From NCBI GenBank assembly GCA_963773315.1, contig CAVZAF010000005.1, positions 124,001-188,000 on the forward strand: 64,000 bases of DNA. The letters run 5' to 3'. Source of the DNA: DATKAS01 sp963773315. Lineage in GTDB: Bacteria; Actinomycetota; Acidimicrobiia; Acidimicrobiales; DATKAS01. The notes beneath the pieces are model-generated. The model saw only the letters and a list, made by a program, of their open reading frames with translations. It was not told where the DNA came from and did no database searches. A program made the position numbers and the translations under genes. Below are positions 1 to 9,300 of the stretch, in pieces (the stretch's first letter is position 1; every line of letters begins with the position of its first letter).

Positions 1-35
1 ATGCGCAGACATCGAACGGCGGTGGGAATGGCGGC

Positions 36-572
36 ATGGACAACATGCCCGGCATGAGCGGGATGGCGACGGCACAGAGCACCAGCGCTCGCGGGTCGAT
101 CTTCGACCTCGTCCGCGCTGCGATCGCGACCGCGCCGTTCCACAACCCCGACCTGGCGGCCAAGGCGGGATACAACGTGGTCGTCGCCGACTTGCAACAC
201 CTCACCTGCATCGAGCAACAGCCCGACGGAGCGATGGGTGAGCACCACCTCGACCCGACGAGCGTCAACCTCGACCCCGACCACAACCCAGCGCCCGACA
301 GTGTGGACGTCACGCATCCCGAGCTTCTCGTGTACGCGCCGGATGGCAATGGGCACCTCCATCTCGTCGCGCTCGAGTACCTCGTCCTGAAGAGCGTCTG
401 GGAGCGGACGCACACCGGCGTGCCGTCCCTGTTCGGGCAGACCTTCATGTTCACGGACGCGGGCAACCGCTTCGGCTTGCCGCCCTACTACTCACTCCAC
501 GCGTGGATCTGGAAGTTCAACCCCAGCGGAACGTTCGCGATGTGGAACCCCAACGTCCATTGCCCGACGTGA
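36..572 (+). CDS. Conserved hypothetical protein, probably 5'-truncated by the window edge
   Basis: The function is unknown. The 178-residue product begins with a Gly/Met-rich stretch (MDNMPGMSGM) and then has a compact domain with several His residues (MGEHHLD near residue 67). Its C-terminus is aromatic: LHAWIWKFNPSGTFAMWNP. This looks like a conserved extracytoplasmic protein family in which a signal peptide would precede the domain. The reading frame is open back to base 3 (AQTSNGGGNGG before the first Met), so the real start and any signal peptide may lie outside the window. It runs convergently towards the hydrolase that ends at 586. Confidence 0.6.
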   Translation: MDNMPGMSGMATAQSTSARGSIFDLVRAAIATAPFHNPDLAAKAGYNVVVADLQHLTCIEQQPDGAMGEHHLDPTSVNLDPDHNPAPDSVDVTHPELLVYAPDGNGHLHLVALEYLVLKSVWERTHTGVPSLFGQTFMFTDAGNRFGLPPYYSLHAWIWKFNPSGTFAMWNPNVHCPT

Positions 573-585
573 TCTGACCCGGAGC

Positions 586-1365
586 TCACGCAGTCGCGGG
601 GCCTCGCCGGATCGGCATGAACGTGACGGGAGGCCCCGCCCGCTGCAAGAAGTCGAGGATCAGTCGCGCGGTGTCGAGAGGCTTCTCGATGGGGAGCAGG
701 TGCGACGCGCCAGGCACCACGGCGAGCTCGCCCGCAGGGAGTGCCTCGTACAGCGCGCACGTGTGATCGAGGCGGATCACGTCATCGTCGCCCGCGATCA
801 CGAGTGCGGGGTTGGCGATGCGGCCCAGGTCGTCGACGGTCAGCGTCGGCTCGGCCGCGAACATCGTCTCGCTCTTCTCGAAGACCACAGGGAAGTGCTC
901 GCGCCCGTCGGGTGATCGGCGGCCATAGGCGTCGGCGATCATCTCGACCGCCCGGGAGTCCGCAGCAAGCGGCAGCGGCATGAGGCCCGAGTGATGGAAG
1001 TTCGCACCGATGGTCACGATCTTCCCGACGATCTCGGGGTGATCCAGCGCGACCAGCAGCGCGACGTTCCCGCCATCGCTGAAGCCGACCAGGTGAGCGG
1101 GGCCACCGACGACCATGTCGAGGACGCCGAGCACCTCGACCGCCATGTCGGCGTAGTGGAACGGCGCGTCTGTGTCTGCGGTGCGGCCGTGGCCCCGTCG
1201 ATCGAACGCGACCACGCGGTAATGCTCTGCCAGCGTCGGCCCGACCGTGCCGAGCAAGTCATCGCAGCTCGACAGCCCTCCGTGCAACAGGAGGACCGTC
1301 TCGTCACCCGCTCCTGTCTGCTCGACCCACGTGGCGTGGCCCGCGATGTCGACATATCCACCCAT
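586..1365 (-). CDS. Alpha/beta-fold hydrolase
   Basis: This 259-residue protein is a single alpha/beta-hydrolase domain, probably a cytoplasmic esterase or related hydrolase; its substrate cannot be read from sequence. The oxyanion strand VLLLHGG lies near residue 28 and the nucleophile elbow is GFSDGG. The acid is likely in AGDDDVIR and the catalytic His in PGASHLLP near the C-terminus, so the triad is complete. I chose the ATG at 1365 (MGGYVDIAG) because the open frame upstream to 1428 encodes an Arg-rich tail unlike the family and runs into the divergent gene. That neighbour starts 43 bp away, so the two probably share a promoter region. Confidence 0.8.
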   Translation of the reverse strand: MGGYVDIAGHATWVEQTGAGDETVLLLHGGLSSCDDLLGTVGPTLAEHYRVVAFDRRGHGRTADTDAPFHYADMAVEVLGVLDMVVGGPAHLVGFSDGGNVALLVALDHPEIVGKIVTIGANFHHSGLMPLPLAADSRAVEMIADAYGRRSPDGREHFPVVFEKSETMFAAEPTLTVDDLGRIANPALVIAGDDDVIRLDHTCALYEALPAGELAVVPGASHLLPIEKPLDTARLILDFLQRAGPPVTFMPIRRGPATA

Positions 1366-1408
1366 CTGGCGAGCGTATCGACGTCGGCGCGGCAATGATC
1401 CGCACCCG

Positions 1409-2755
1409 ATGGTGCAGCGGCCGGACACGAAGTACGTCGAGGTCGGCGATGCCGACGTCGCCTATCAGGTCATCGGCGACGGGCCGAACGACGTCTTGTA
1501 CTTCTACGGGCTCGGAAGCCACGTCGAGGTCCAGTGGACCATGCCCGGCTTCGAAGACTTCATCGAACGCCTGCTCCGCTTCAGCCGAGTCATCGTCTTC
1601 GACAGACGAGGCACCGGCGCGTCGGACGGGATCGCCCGAACGGCGATCCCGACCTTCGAAGAGTGGACCGAGGACGTCCTCGCCGTGCTCGACGCTGCCG
1701 GCTCCGAGCAGACCGCAATCATCGCTTCCATCGACGCCGGCCCCGTCGCGCTCCTTTTCGCCGCGCAACACCCGGAGAGGGTCAGCGCGCTGGTCCTGCT
1801 GAACTCGACGGCGCGCTACCGCCGCGACGACGACTACCCGATCGGGGCGACGTCCGAGGAGGTTGACGTGGTCGTCGACTTCCTCCGAACCACCTGGGGA
1901 ACGCTCGACTTCGTTCGTGCGGTCAACCCCGACCGGACCGCCGACATCGGGGAGCTGCAGGAGGTCGCGGTCTGGGCGCGGTACGCGGCGACTCCTCGAA
2001 CCGCGGGAGCCCAGTACCGATACATCATGGACAGCCTGGACGTGAGGCAAGCGCTGCCACTCATCCAGGCTCCGACTCGCGTGCTGCATGTCGCCGAGAG
2101 CCTCTTCCTGCCGGTCGCTCATGGCCGCTATCTCGCCGAGCACATCCCGGGCGCGACGTTCGTGGAGATCCCAGGCGGGAGCCTCGCGCTCGTCGCCAAC
2201 CTCGATGTCGTCGCCGACGAGACGGCCGACCTCCTGACTGGCCAAAGGCTGCCGATCGAAGTCGATCGCATCCTCACGACCGTGCTGTTCACCGACATCG
2301 TCGGATCGACTGAGCGGGCTGCCAGCCTCGGCGATCACAACTGGCGCTCCCTTCTCGACGATCACGACCGCGCCGTGCGAGAGCAGCTCAAGCGCTTCCG
2401 TGGGCGCGAGATCAACACGACCGGCGATGGGTTCGTGATGTCGTTCGACGGGCCCGCCCGCGCGATTCAGTGCGCGTCAGCGATCCTGCAAGCCACGAGT
2501 GTGCTCGGCATCGACCTCAGAGCTGGCGTGCACACCGGCGAGTGCGAAGTTCGCGGCGATGATCTCGGCGGGTTGGCGGTGCACATCGCGGCGCGCATCG
2601 ACGCCTGCGCCGGACCCGGCGAGATCTTTGCATCGAGCGTCGTGAGGGACCTGGTCGTCGGATCGGGCATCGAGTTCGACGACCGTGGCAGCCACGAGCT
2701 CAAAGGCGTACCGGGCTCGTGGAGTCTCTTCGCCGTGCGACAACGCCGCACTTGA
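1409..2755 (+). CDS. Alpha/beta-hydrolase-like/class III nucleotide cyclase fusion protein
   Basis: The 448-residue protein has an N-terminal alpha/beta-hydrolase-like domain (about 1-275) and a C-terminal class III adenylate/guanylate cyclase domain (about 285-440), a fusion common in actinobacteria and thought to serve signalling. The cyclase keeps both metal aspartates (FTDIVGST and TTGDGF). The usual substrate-selecting Lys is Asn (EINTTGDG) and the transition-state Asn is His (AVHIAAR). In the hydrolase part the nucleophile elbow reads ASIDAGP instead of GxSEGGP, so the Ser is an Ile, and the usual His near GGSLALV is absent. The domain is therefore more likely a ligand sensor than an enzyme. 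I start at ATG 1409; the longer frame overlaps the divergent hydrolase. Confidence 0.8.
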   Translation: MVQRPDTKYVEVGDADVAYQVIGDGPNDVLYFYGLGSHVEVQWTMPGFEDFIERLLRFSRVIVFDRRGTGASDGIARTAIPTFEEWTEDVLAVLDAAGSEQTAIIASIDAGPVALLFAAQHPERVSALVLLNSTARYRRDDDYPIGATSEEVDVVVDFLRTTWGTLDFVRAVNPDRTADIGELQEVAVWARYAATPRTAGAQYRYIMDSLDVRQALPLIQAPTRVLHVAESLFLPVAHGRYLAEHIPGATFVEIPGGSLALVANLDVVADETADLLTGQRLPIEVDRILTTVLFTDIVGSTERAASLGDHNWRSLLDDHDRAVREQLKRFRGREINTTGDGFVMSFDGPARAIQCASAILQATSVLGIDLRAGVHTGECEVRGDDLGGLAVHIAARIDACAGPGEIFASSVVRDLVVGSGIEFDDRGSHELKGVPGSWSLFAVRQRRT

Positions 2756-2773
2756 GCCGCGTGGGCGGCGCCG

Positions 2774-3820
2774 TCAACGGGCGCGGCCGACCATGTACGG
2801 GATGAGGGCCCGAAGGAACGCCGTGTCCGGGCCAGCCTGCGCGGCTGCGAACGCAGCATCGAACGCGTCGTCCGCCGCACTCGCGATTCCCTCGGCGTAC
2901 TGCGCCGCGAACTCGATGCTGCCGTACTCGTCCATCAGGCGGCGAATGTCGTCCACCATCTCGGCAGTCCGGCCAGCCCGATCCGCGCGCAGATAGGTCT
3001 CGACGGTCATGCGATCCTCCCCCGTCGCCTCCCTCATCAGGTGGATCAGCATGAGCGTTCGCTTGCCTTCGTACAGGTCGCCGTTGATCTCCTTGCCGTA
3101 CAGCGCCTCTTCGCCCTCGAGGTTGAGGATGTCGTCGCGGATCTGGAACGCCGCACCGAGATGGAAGCCGAACTTGACGAGCGGGCGCGGATCGACGGTG
3201 CCCCTCGAGCCAACGATCGCACCCACGCGCATCGGGTGGATCGTCGTGTACCAGCACGTCTTGTGCATGATCAGGTCGAGGTAGTCCTCCGGGGTGAGGT
3301 CGAGAATGTTGTCCTGTCGCCAGCCGAGCTCGGTCGCTTGGCCCTCGAGGGTCCGAAACGCCATCGTGTCGAACTCGCTGTAGACCCGATCGGCGATGCG
3401 ATTGTCGAGTGACTGGAGGTGCTGCCGCAGCACTCGATTCGCGAGCACCGCAAGCGCGTCGCCGGCGTTCAGGGCGATCGGGAGCCCGTTGCCGGCGTGC
3501 AACGTCGGTCGCCCGCGGCGCATCTCGCTGCCGTCAACGATGTCGTCGTGGATGAGGAACGAGTTGTGCAGCATCTCGATCGCGACAGCGATGGGGAGGA
3601 CATCCGCGTCGTGGCCACCGAACGCGCGGCACGTGGCGAGGCACAGGGTCGATCGGATCGCCTTCCCCGGCCGACTGGGGTAGTCGCGGACGACTCGGTA
3701 GAGCCAAGGATGCGGCTCGCCGTCGGGTATCGCGTCGAGCATGTCTCGGCGGACGATGCGGCCGGTGTCCTGCAACACGCGCTCGACGAGGTCGTCGGCT
3801 TCGACGTCGCTCGCGGTCAT
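2774..3820 (-). CDS. Trans-polyprenyl diphosphate synthase (GGPP-synthase-like)
   Basis: This 348-residue enzyme of the trans-isoprenyl diphosphate synthase family should condense isopentenyl diphosphate with an allylic diphosphate to make a C15-C20 or longer prenyl diphosphate. The first aspartate-rich motif is HDDIVDGSEMRRG (Asp92, Asp93, Asp96), followed by the Arg pair that binds pyrophosphate. The second motif is FQIRDDILN (Asp229, Asp230), with Asn at the last position as in several GGPP synthases. Chain length cannot be fixed from sequence alone. Its start overlaps the stop of the upstream unknown gene (ATGA at 3817-3820), so the two are co-translated. Across the cluster lies a carotenoid-desaturase-like flavoprotein, which suggests an isoprenoid product. 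Confidence 0.88.
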   Translation of the reverse strand: MTASDVEADDLVERVLQDTGRIVRRDMLDAIPDGEPHPWLYRVVRDYPSRPGKAIRSTLCLATCRAFGGHDADVLPIAVAIEMLHNSFLIHDDIVDGSEMRRGRPTLHAGNGLPIALNAGDALAVLANRVLRQHLQSLDNRIADRVYSEFDTMAFRTLEGQATELGWRQDNILDLTPEDYLDLIMHKTCWYTTIHPMRVGAIVGSRGTVDPRPLVKFGFHLGAAFQIRDDILNLEGEEALYGKEINGDLYEGKRTLMLIHLMREATGEDRMTVETYLRADRAGRTAEMVDDIRRLMDEYGSIEFAAQYAEGIASAADDAFDAAFAAAQAGPDTAFLRALIPYMVGRAR

Positions 3821-4479
3821 GCCTCGACGACGACCTCAACTGGCAACCACGCGTCGGGCAGTCCGGTGACCAGGACGATGCCCCGATACGTGCCGGGTGA
3901 CGGCGCGGTGCCGTTGCTCGAGGTGGAGACCCTCACGCCGCGGCTCGAACGCGCATGGAGCACGTCGACCGTCTCGGGGTCGAATGTGATTCCACCGGCC
4001 AGCTCGGTGCCGTCATGGGCCCACAGGCCGCCGCAATGCATGTGCAGACCCTGCACGTCGCGCACCGTCGGGTTGTGCAGGAACAGCTCGTCGGTCGTCG
4101 ATTGCTCGCCCGCTGTCAACCGGATCGTCGCTCCGGGCGCGGCTCCGCCGTCGACCGAGATGGCCGCCTCATCGGTTGTGAAGCTCGGAGCAGAGCTACG
4201 GGCGAAGGGCTGCACCATTGCCTGCACGGAACGCCGGAAGAGATCCGCCCACAGATCGAAGACACGGTCGAGCTCTGGTGTGCTCGACGTGTCTCCTGGG
4301 TCGGTGGGTGCCACGTCGCCGCCATCCACCGCCTTGACCACGCGGTCAACCAAGTCACCCGCGGCCTGCAGCCCGCGCTGTTGGATCTCACCAAGCGCAC
4401 GAAGGTTGGCGACGGGATCGAGCGCGCCCACCCACGGCGCTTGTCTCGTGTCATCGAACTCGCTCGATGGCCCCACCAA
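3817..4479 (-). CDS. Unknown protein: helical N-terminus plus C-terminal beta-sandwich
   Basis: I do not recognise this 220-residue protein. Residues about 20-110 are helical and phasin-like (LGEIQQRGLQAAGDLVDRVV; LWADLFRRSVQAMVQPF). Residues about 115-220 look like a beta-sandwich ending in GTYRGIVLVTGLPDAW and a hydrophobic strand. The same ending shape occurs in the 167-residue protein at 5872-6375 (GVFRGAVIATWTDG), so the two may be distant paralogues. It is translationally coupled to the polyprenyl synthase. The start is TTG 4479 or GTG 4476; a GGAGGGTGA ribosome-binding site just upstream suits either. It is divergent from the gene at 4524, with only 44 bp between. Confidence 0.65.
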   Translation of the reverse strand: MVGPSSEFDDTRQAPWVGALDPVANLRALGEIQQRGLQAAGDLVDRVVKAVDGGDVAPTDPGDTSSTPELDRVFDLWADLFRRSVQAMVQPFARSSAPSFTTDEAAISVDGGAAPGATIRLTAGEQSTTDELFLHNPTVRDVQGLHMHCGGLWAHDGTELAGGITFDPETVDVLHARSSRGVRVSTSSNGTAPSPGTYRGIVLVTGLPDAWLPVEVVVEA

Positions 4480-4508
4480 TCACCCTCCCACGCTGGGGAC
4501 GCGACTTG

Positions 4509-4514
4509 TAGGGT
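4509..4514 (+). promoter_or_regulatory. Predicted -10 box (TAGGGT) for a leaderless start at 4524
   Basis: TAGGGT ends 9 nt before the ATG at 4524, and no Shine-Dalgarno sequence lies between them. It sits in the 44-bp divergent spacer of the isoprenoid-linked cluster, so one control region probably serves both arms. Confidence 0.5.
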
Positions 4515-4523
4515 ACGCGCACC

Positions 4524-5870
4524 ATGGCTGACGTGGGAGAGCGTCGGGAGGAACTGAACACCCTCCTCCCGATCTACGCGTTCATCGACCGCAGGGCCAT
4601 CAACGACTCAGCCGAGGCCGAGAAGCTCGGGTCTGTGTTCGGCGAGTACCCAAACGCCGCGGGCTGGTACGACGCGTTGGCAGCGCAGGAGCTCGTCCCT
4701 CCATTGCCCGACGTGAGCGTGAAGGACGTCGACGACGCGCTCAAGGCGCTGGCCGGTCACACCTTGTCTGACGAGGCTCGTCACCCGCAGCGTCTCCGCG
4801 CCCTTGCGGCGCTACTCCGTGTCGCCGACCAAGCCGAGCAGGCCCGCTGGCAGTCCGACATCGCCGCCGCGCTCGAGCCGCTCATGGACCCGGGTCAGGG
4901 ACAGACGCTCAAGTTGGCGACGCAGGTCTTCAACGATCTGTGCGCGCCGACCGCCGGAAGCCTCGCTCCTCTTGTCGTGAGAGAGAATTCGCCGTTCCGG
5001 ACCTCGACGCAGACGCTCTTCTCTCAGGTCTCACCGTGCAGCACTGAACTGATGGTCATCCCCGGTCGAGGACCCGAGCCGGTGGTGATCCTGCAAACCG
5101 CGTTCACCACGGCCGTGCCGACGTTGAAAGACATTCAGGACGGATACCTGCATCCTGACCATTGGCCCGAATGCTGCGAGTTCTGGTGTGCGATGGACAA
5201 GCTCGCTGCAGGACCCCCAGCGCGCTACAAGGAGGTCGTCGGCTTCGACTGCACGCCCGGTTCTTCCCAACGGATCACGACGTTCCTCGACTTCGTCTGG
5301 GGCAGCGGCCCGAACGGCGTGTACTCCCTCGAGTACACGCTCACCGATCCGCAACCACCGGGCGCGAGCAACCAGATCGACATCGACGAGGGCAGCATCA
5401 TCGTCGAAGACCTGTCCGTCACAACGATCGGCGGAAGCGGGCTCAAGATCACCACCACGAAGCGGGTGCGCTTCGTCGACCTGGACAGCAGCTACATCTC
5501 CTTCTGGGCGTGTGTGTTCGGCTATGGCGACGCCGGCCAAGACATGGTGCTGTGCAGCGGGAGCCAGCCGCCTTCCGGGCCGGTACCCGTCGATCACTTC
5601 GCGAAGCCGGCGACGGCCCCCCAGGCCAGCACAACCGGTCACCCGAAGCCCGCGCCCGGCTCTCCGGAATCGTTGATCGAGGCGTGTATGAGCGCGGTCA
5701 CCGCCTGCTGGACCGAGACCGCGAAGGACTACGCGGCGTCATTCGACAAAGCGTTGAACGGGACATACCGACCCGATGACTTCACGAAGGATGCGGCGAA
5801 GCTGTGGGCTCGGTACATGAATGACATGGCCAGGTACATGGCGCGGCCCGACTCCGGTGCGGGGAAATGA
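4524..5870 (+). CDS. Unknown protein, possible START/SRPBCC-like lipid-binding fold with helical tail
   Basis: No family is recognised with certainty in this 448-residue protein. The first 140 residues are predominantly helical. Residues about 150-350 alternate beta strands (for example YKEVVGFDC, YSLEYTLTD, GLKITTTKRVRFVDL) in a pattern that resembles START/SRPBCC hydrophobic-ligand-binding proteins; this is an impression, not a proven match. A Pro/Ala-rich linker (about 360-385) leads to a helical tail (CMSAVTACWTETAKDYA, LWARYMNDMARYMA) like that of phasins. There is no signal peptide or membrane segment. It is the first gene of the plus-strand arm, one base from the next gene, and the presence of an isoprenoid synthase next door makes a lipid- or granule-associated role plausible. 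Confidence 0.6.
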   Translation: MADVGERREELNTLLPIYAFIDRRAINDSAEAEKLGSVFGEYPNAAGWYDALAAQELVPPLPDVSVKDVDDALKALAGHTLSDEARHPQRLRALAALLRVADQAEQARWQSDIAAALEPLMDPGQGQTLKLATQVFNDLCAPTAGSLAPLVVRENSPFRTSTQTLFSQVSPCSTELMVIPGRGPEPVVILQTAFTTAVPTLKDIQDGYLHPDHWPECCEFWCAMDKLAAGPPARYKEVVGFDCTPGSSQRITTFLDFVWGSGPNGVYSLEYTLTDPQPPGASNQIDIDEGSIIVEDLSVTTIGGSGLKITTTKRVRFVDLDSSYISFWACVFGYGDAGQDMVLCSGSQPPSGPVPVDHFAKPATAPQASTTGHPKPAPGSPESLIEACMSAVTACWTETAKDYAASFDKALNGTYRPDDFTKDAAKLWARYMNDMARYMARPDSGAGK

Positions 5871-5871
5871 G

Positions 5872-6375
5872 ATGGCGGACTTCTCCTTCGCCGAGCTCGT
5901 AGACGACTACGCAGGTCGGATCGCCACGACCGCGTCCGCAGCACTCGACATCGTCGCTGACGCCTCGGCCAAGGCTGAGGCGGGCAACTACGACGCGAAG
6001 GAGGCCTCGGCCTCGTCGGCCAAGCTCGTGGCGGTCTGGGTCGCGGCGTGGCTCGACTGCCTTCGTAAAGGGCGATCACTAGGTACCTCAGGAGCAGGCC
6101 AGAACGCGGTGCCGATCGCCGTGACGGTCGTGCTGACCGGAGGGCCGGCCAGCGCTCCGTCATTGGTCTTGGAAGGCCCCATGCGGAGCGGCTTCAACGC
6201 GCAGATGCCGACGAGCGCCGTCAAGATCGTGCAAGTCGCAGCGACCGCGTCGACCCATTTCTCCGTGGAGCTCGTGCCACCCCCGGCGCTCACCGGCGTC
6301 TTTCGGGGCGCGGTGATCGCGACGTGGACGGACGGAACGACGAAGAGTTTCGAAGTGGCAATCCAGGTGCGCTGA
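5872..6375 (+). CDS. Unknown small protein: helical N-terminus plus Ig-like C-terminus
   Basis: This 167-residue protein is not assigned to a known family. Residues 1-75 form an Ala-rich helical region (FAELVDDYAGRIATTASAAL; SAKLVAVWVAAWLDCL). Residues about 80-167 form a beta-rich domain ending GVFRGAVIATWTDG and EVAIQV, similar in layout to the C-terminal domain of the protein at 3817-4479. The ATG at 5872 follows the upstream stop by one base and is preceded by GGGGAAATGAG, so translation is coupled. The next gene starts 7 bp after its stop. The position inside a tight operon with a cyclase-ATPase and a flavoprotein is the only clue to its role. Confidence 0.6.
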   Translation: MADFSFAELVDDYAGRIATTASAALDIVADASAKAEAGNYDAKEASASSAKLVAVWVAAWLDCLRKGRSLGTSGAGQNAVPIAVTVVLTGGPASAPSLVLEGPMRSGFNAQMPTSAVKIVQVAATASTHFSVELVPPPALTGVFRGAVIATWTDGTTKSFEVAIQVR

Positions 6376-6382
6376 GGAACCC

Positions 6383-9300
6383 ATGAGCACGACTGAGCAC
6401 GGGGCCACGATCGACGAGCTCCTCGACCGCGCGATCGAGGCCGTGAATCGCGGCGACTTCGAGACTGCCCATCGCCTTGCCGGGCAGGTGCTGCAGTCCG
6501 ACGCAACGAACGCCGACGCGGAGGACCTGCTGGCCGCCGATACGACCTCGAAAGGCGAGCTCCGTCGGGTGACGATCATGTTCTGCGACCTCGTCGGGTC
6601 GACTGCGTTGTCGTCACGTCACGACCCCGAGGTGTACCGACGCATCGTTGGCCGCTACAAGGAGACCTGCCGGCACATCGTCGAGGACGTGTACGGCGGG
6701 CGCATCACGACGATCACGGGCGACGGGCTCCTGATCCTGTTCGGCTTCCCCACCGTCCACGAGGACGATGCGCACCGCGCGGTTCTCGCCGGGCTCGACA
6801 TCGTCGCGGCGATGCGTCAGCTCTCGGCGCGCGCTGAGCGCGAGGTCGGTGAGTCGCTCGCCGCCCGCGTCGCCGTGCACCGCGGCGTCGTGTACGTCGA
6901 CATCGCGGAGCAGGACATCTACGGACTCGCGGCAAACGTGGCCGCCCGGCTGCACGATTTGGCCGCTCCCGGCAGCGTCGTCGCCTCCGAAGCGATCGTG
7001 CATCTCGAAGGGCAGCGTTTCGTCACCGAGGCGAACGAGCCCCGGATGGTGAAGGGGATCGACGAGCCTCTGGTCTCGTTCACAGTGACCGCGGAACGGC
7101 CCGGGTCGCGATCCGAGCAGTGGTCGACGCCGCTGATCGGACGTGACGAACAGCTCGAGATCCTGCGTGCCGCGTGGAGGGACCGGCCCGGCGCGGTGCT
7201 GGTGCGCGGCGACGCCGGAATCGGCAAATCCCGAGTCGCCGCAGCACTCGCCGCGGAAGTGGCGGGGGACGGCGCTCGCGTCGTCGAGCTCATCGGTTCG
7301 CCCACACACTCCGCGAGCGGCTTCCACCCCATTCGCGGACTTCTCGAAACGCGCTGTCAGATCTCACGTGACACGGACGCGACCGAGCGGCTTCGCCTTC
7401 TCGGCGACCATCTCGAACGAGCCGGGTTCGATGCGGAGGCTCTCACTCCGCTCTTCGGACCGATGCTCGGCATCGATGCGGCAGCGGGCTACGCCGCCGC
7501 AGAAGCCGACGCCGGCAAGCTGAGTGCGGCGATCGCGTCCGCATCGCTCGACTACCTCACCGCCGAGGCGAAGGAGGACGCGGTCTGCCTCGTCGCAGAC
7601 GACATCCAGTGGTTCGACGAGTCGACGCTCGAACTGATCGGACGCCTCATCGCTCGACAAGTCCCGAAGCTGCTCGTCGTCATGACCGCACGCTCAGGTG
7701 TTTCTGCCCCATCGTCGGGAGTCACACTCATCGAGCTCACTCCGTTGTCCGACAGCGAGAGCCGCGAGCTCATCGACGCCATCGATCCCGCAGGTGTCAC
7801 ACAGGCACGGCGCGACGAGCTCGTCCAGCGCAGCGATGGCGTTCCCCTGTACGTCGAAGAGCTGGTCCGCGGCGCGTTCGCCACGTCACCTCCGCAGCCC
7901 CGCGACCGGGAACGGCATCTCGCCACCGTGCCCGAGGTGCTCTACGAGCCGTTGCTGGCTCGCCTCTACGCGACCGAAGGAGCGGTGAACGTTGCCGAGG
8001 CCGCAGCGGCGATTGGACGCGAGGTCGACCGGGACTTGCTCGCCGCGATCGTCGATCTGAAGAGCGCCGAGCTCGACGACGCGATCGCCGCGTTGGTGCG
8101 CGGCTTCGTCTTCGAGCCCGTCAGCGGCAGCGGCGAGCGCTACCGCTTCCGCCACGAGCTGCTGCGTGAGGTCGCCTACGACCTCTTGGCCCCCTCGACC
8201 CGCAGGAACATCCATGGTCGTGTTGGCGACGCGCTCGCGCGCGGGGTCGACGAGGATGACGTCATCGACTGGGTCGCGCTCGCCAATCACTATGAGCTCG
8301 CCGAGCGTCACTCCGAATCGATCGCGAGCTACGAGAGGGCTGCCAACGAGGCCCGCCGCCGCGGCGCTCTCGGCGAGGCTCGCCAACATCTCGGACGCGC
8401 AGTCGACCTCGTGGCGCTCCTGCCGGAAGGCTCGGCTCGCGACATCGAGGAGGTACAGCTTCGGCTTCGGCGCGGCTTCCTGACCGTTTCGAGCGAGGGC
8501 AACGGGAGCCCGCAAGCCGCTGCCGACTACGAGCGTTGCCTCGAGCTCGCAATGAACGATCCGGGCGGCGATCAGATGTTCAGCACGCTGATCTCGCTCT
8601 GGGGGTATTACGCGGTACGAGGCCGGCTCGACCAGGCGTACCAAGTGCTCGATCTCCTCCAGAAGGTCTTGTCCGACGAACGGTCGGCCTTCCGGCCCGA
8701 GAACGACGCGGGCTTCGGGATGCTGCATTGGTTCAGCGGGCGCTTCACCGAGGCGCGCGATCTCCTCGAGGCGTCGGCGGCGGCGGCGACATCCGGCCGC
8801 GACGAGAGTGGTGAGAGCGGCCGCCGGCAGTGGTTCGTCCCGAACGATCCACTCACGTCGATCTCCACACATCTCGCGCTCGCTCGCTTCGTCACGGGAG
8901 ACCCGCGGGGCGCGGACGCAGCGCTCGCCGAGGCGGAAGAACGGGCCGCTCCTTTGCCGTTTCCGCAAGGTCCGTTCAGCGCGGCGTACAACCGCAGCTA
9001 CGCCTCATGGATCCACCTTCAGCTCGGCGAGCTCGACCGAGCCACCGAGATCATGGAGTCGACGGCCGCGCTCGCAGAAGCGCACGGGTTTGCCTTCTGG
9101 TCGATCGCCGCCGCGATCCAGCGGGTCGCCATCGCCATCTTCCGGAACCTGGCCGGCGACCCGATCGACACCGCAGCCTTGTCCGGGCAGGCCGCTGAGC
9201 TCTCGGGTCTCGCGATGGTCTGGCAGATGGTCGACGCCCGTCTGTTCCTGACGCCCGTGCTGACCACGGTCGGCATGACGCTGGCTGCGATCGGCGATGC

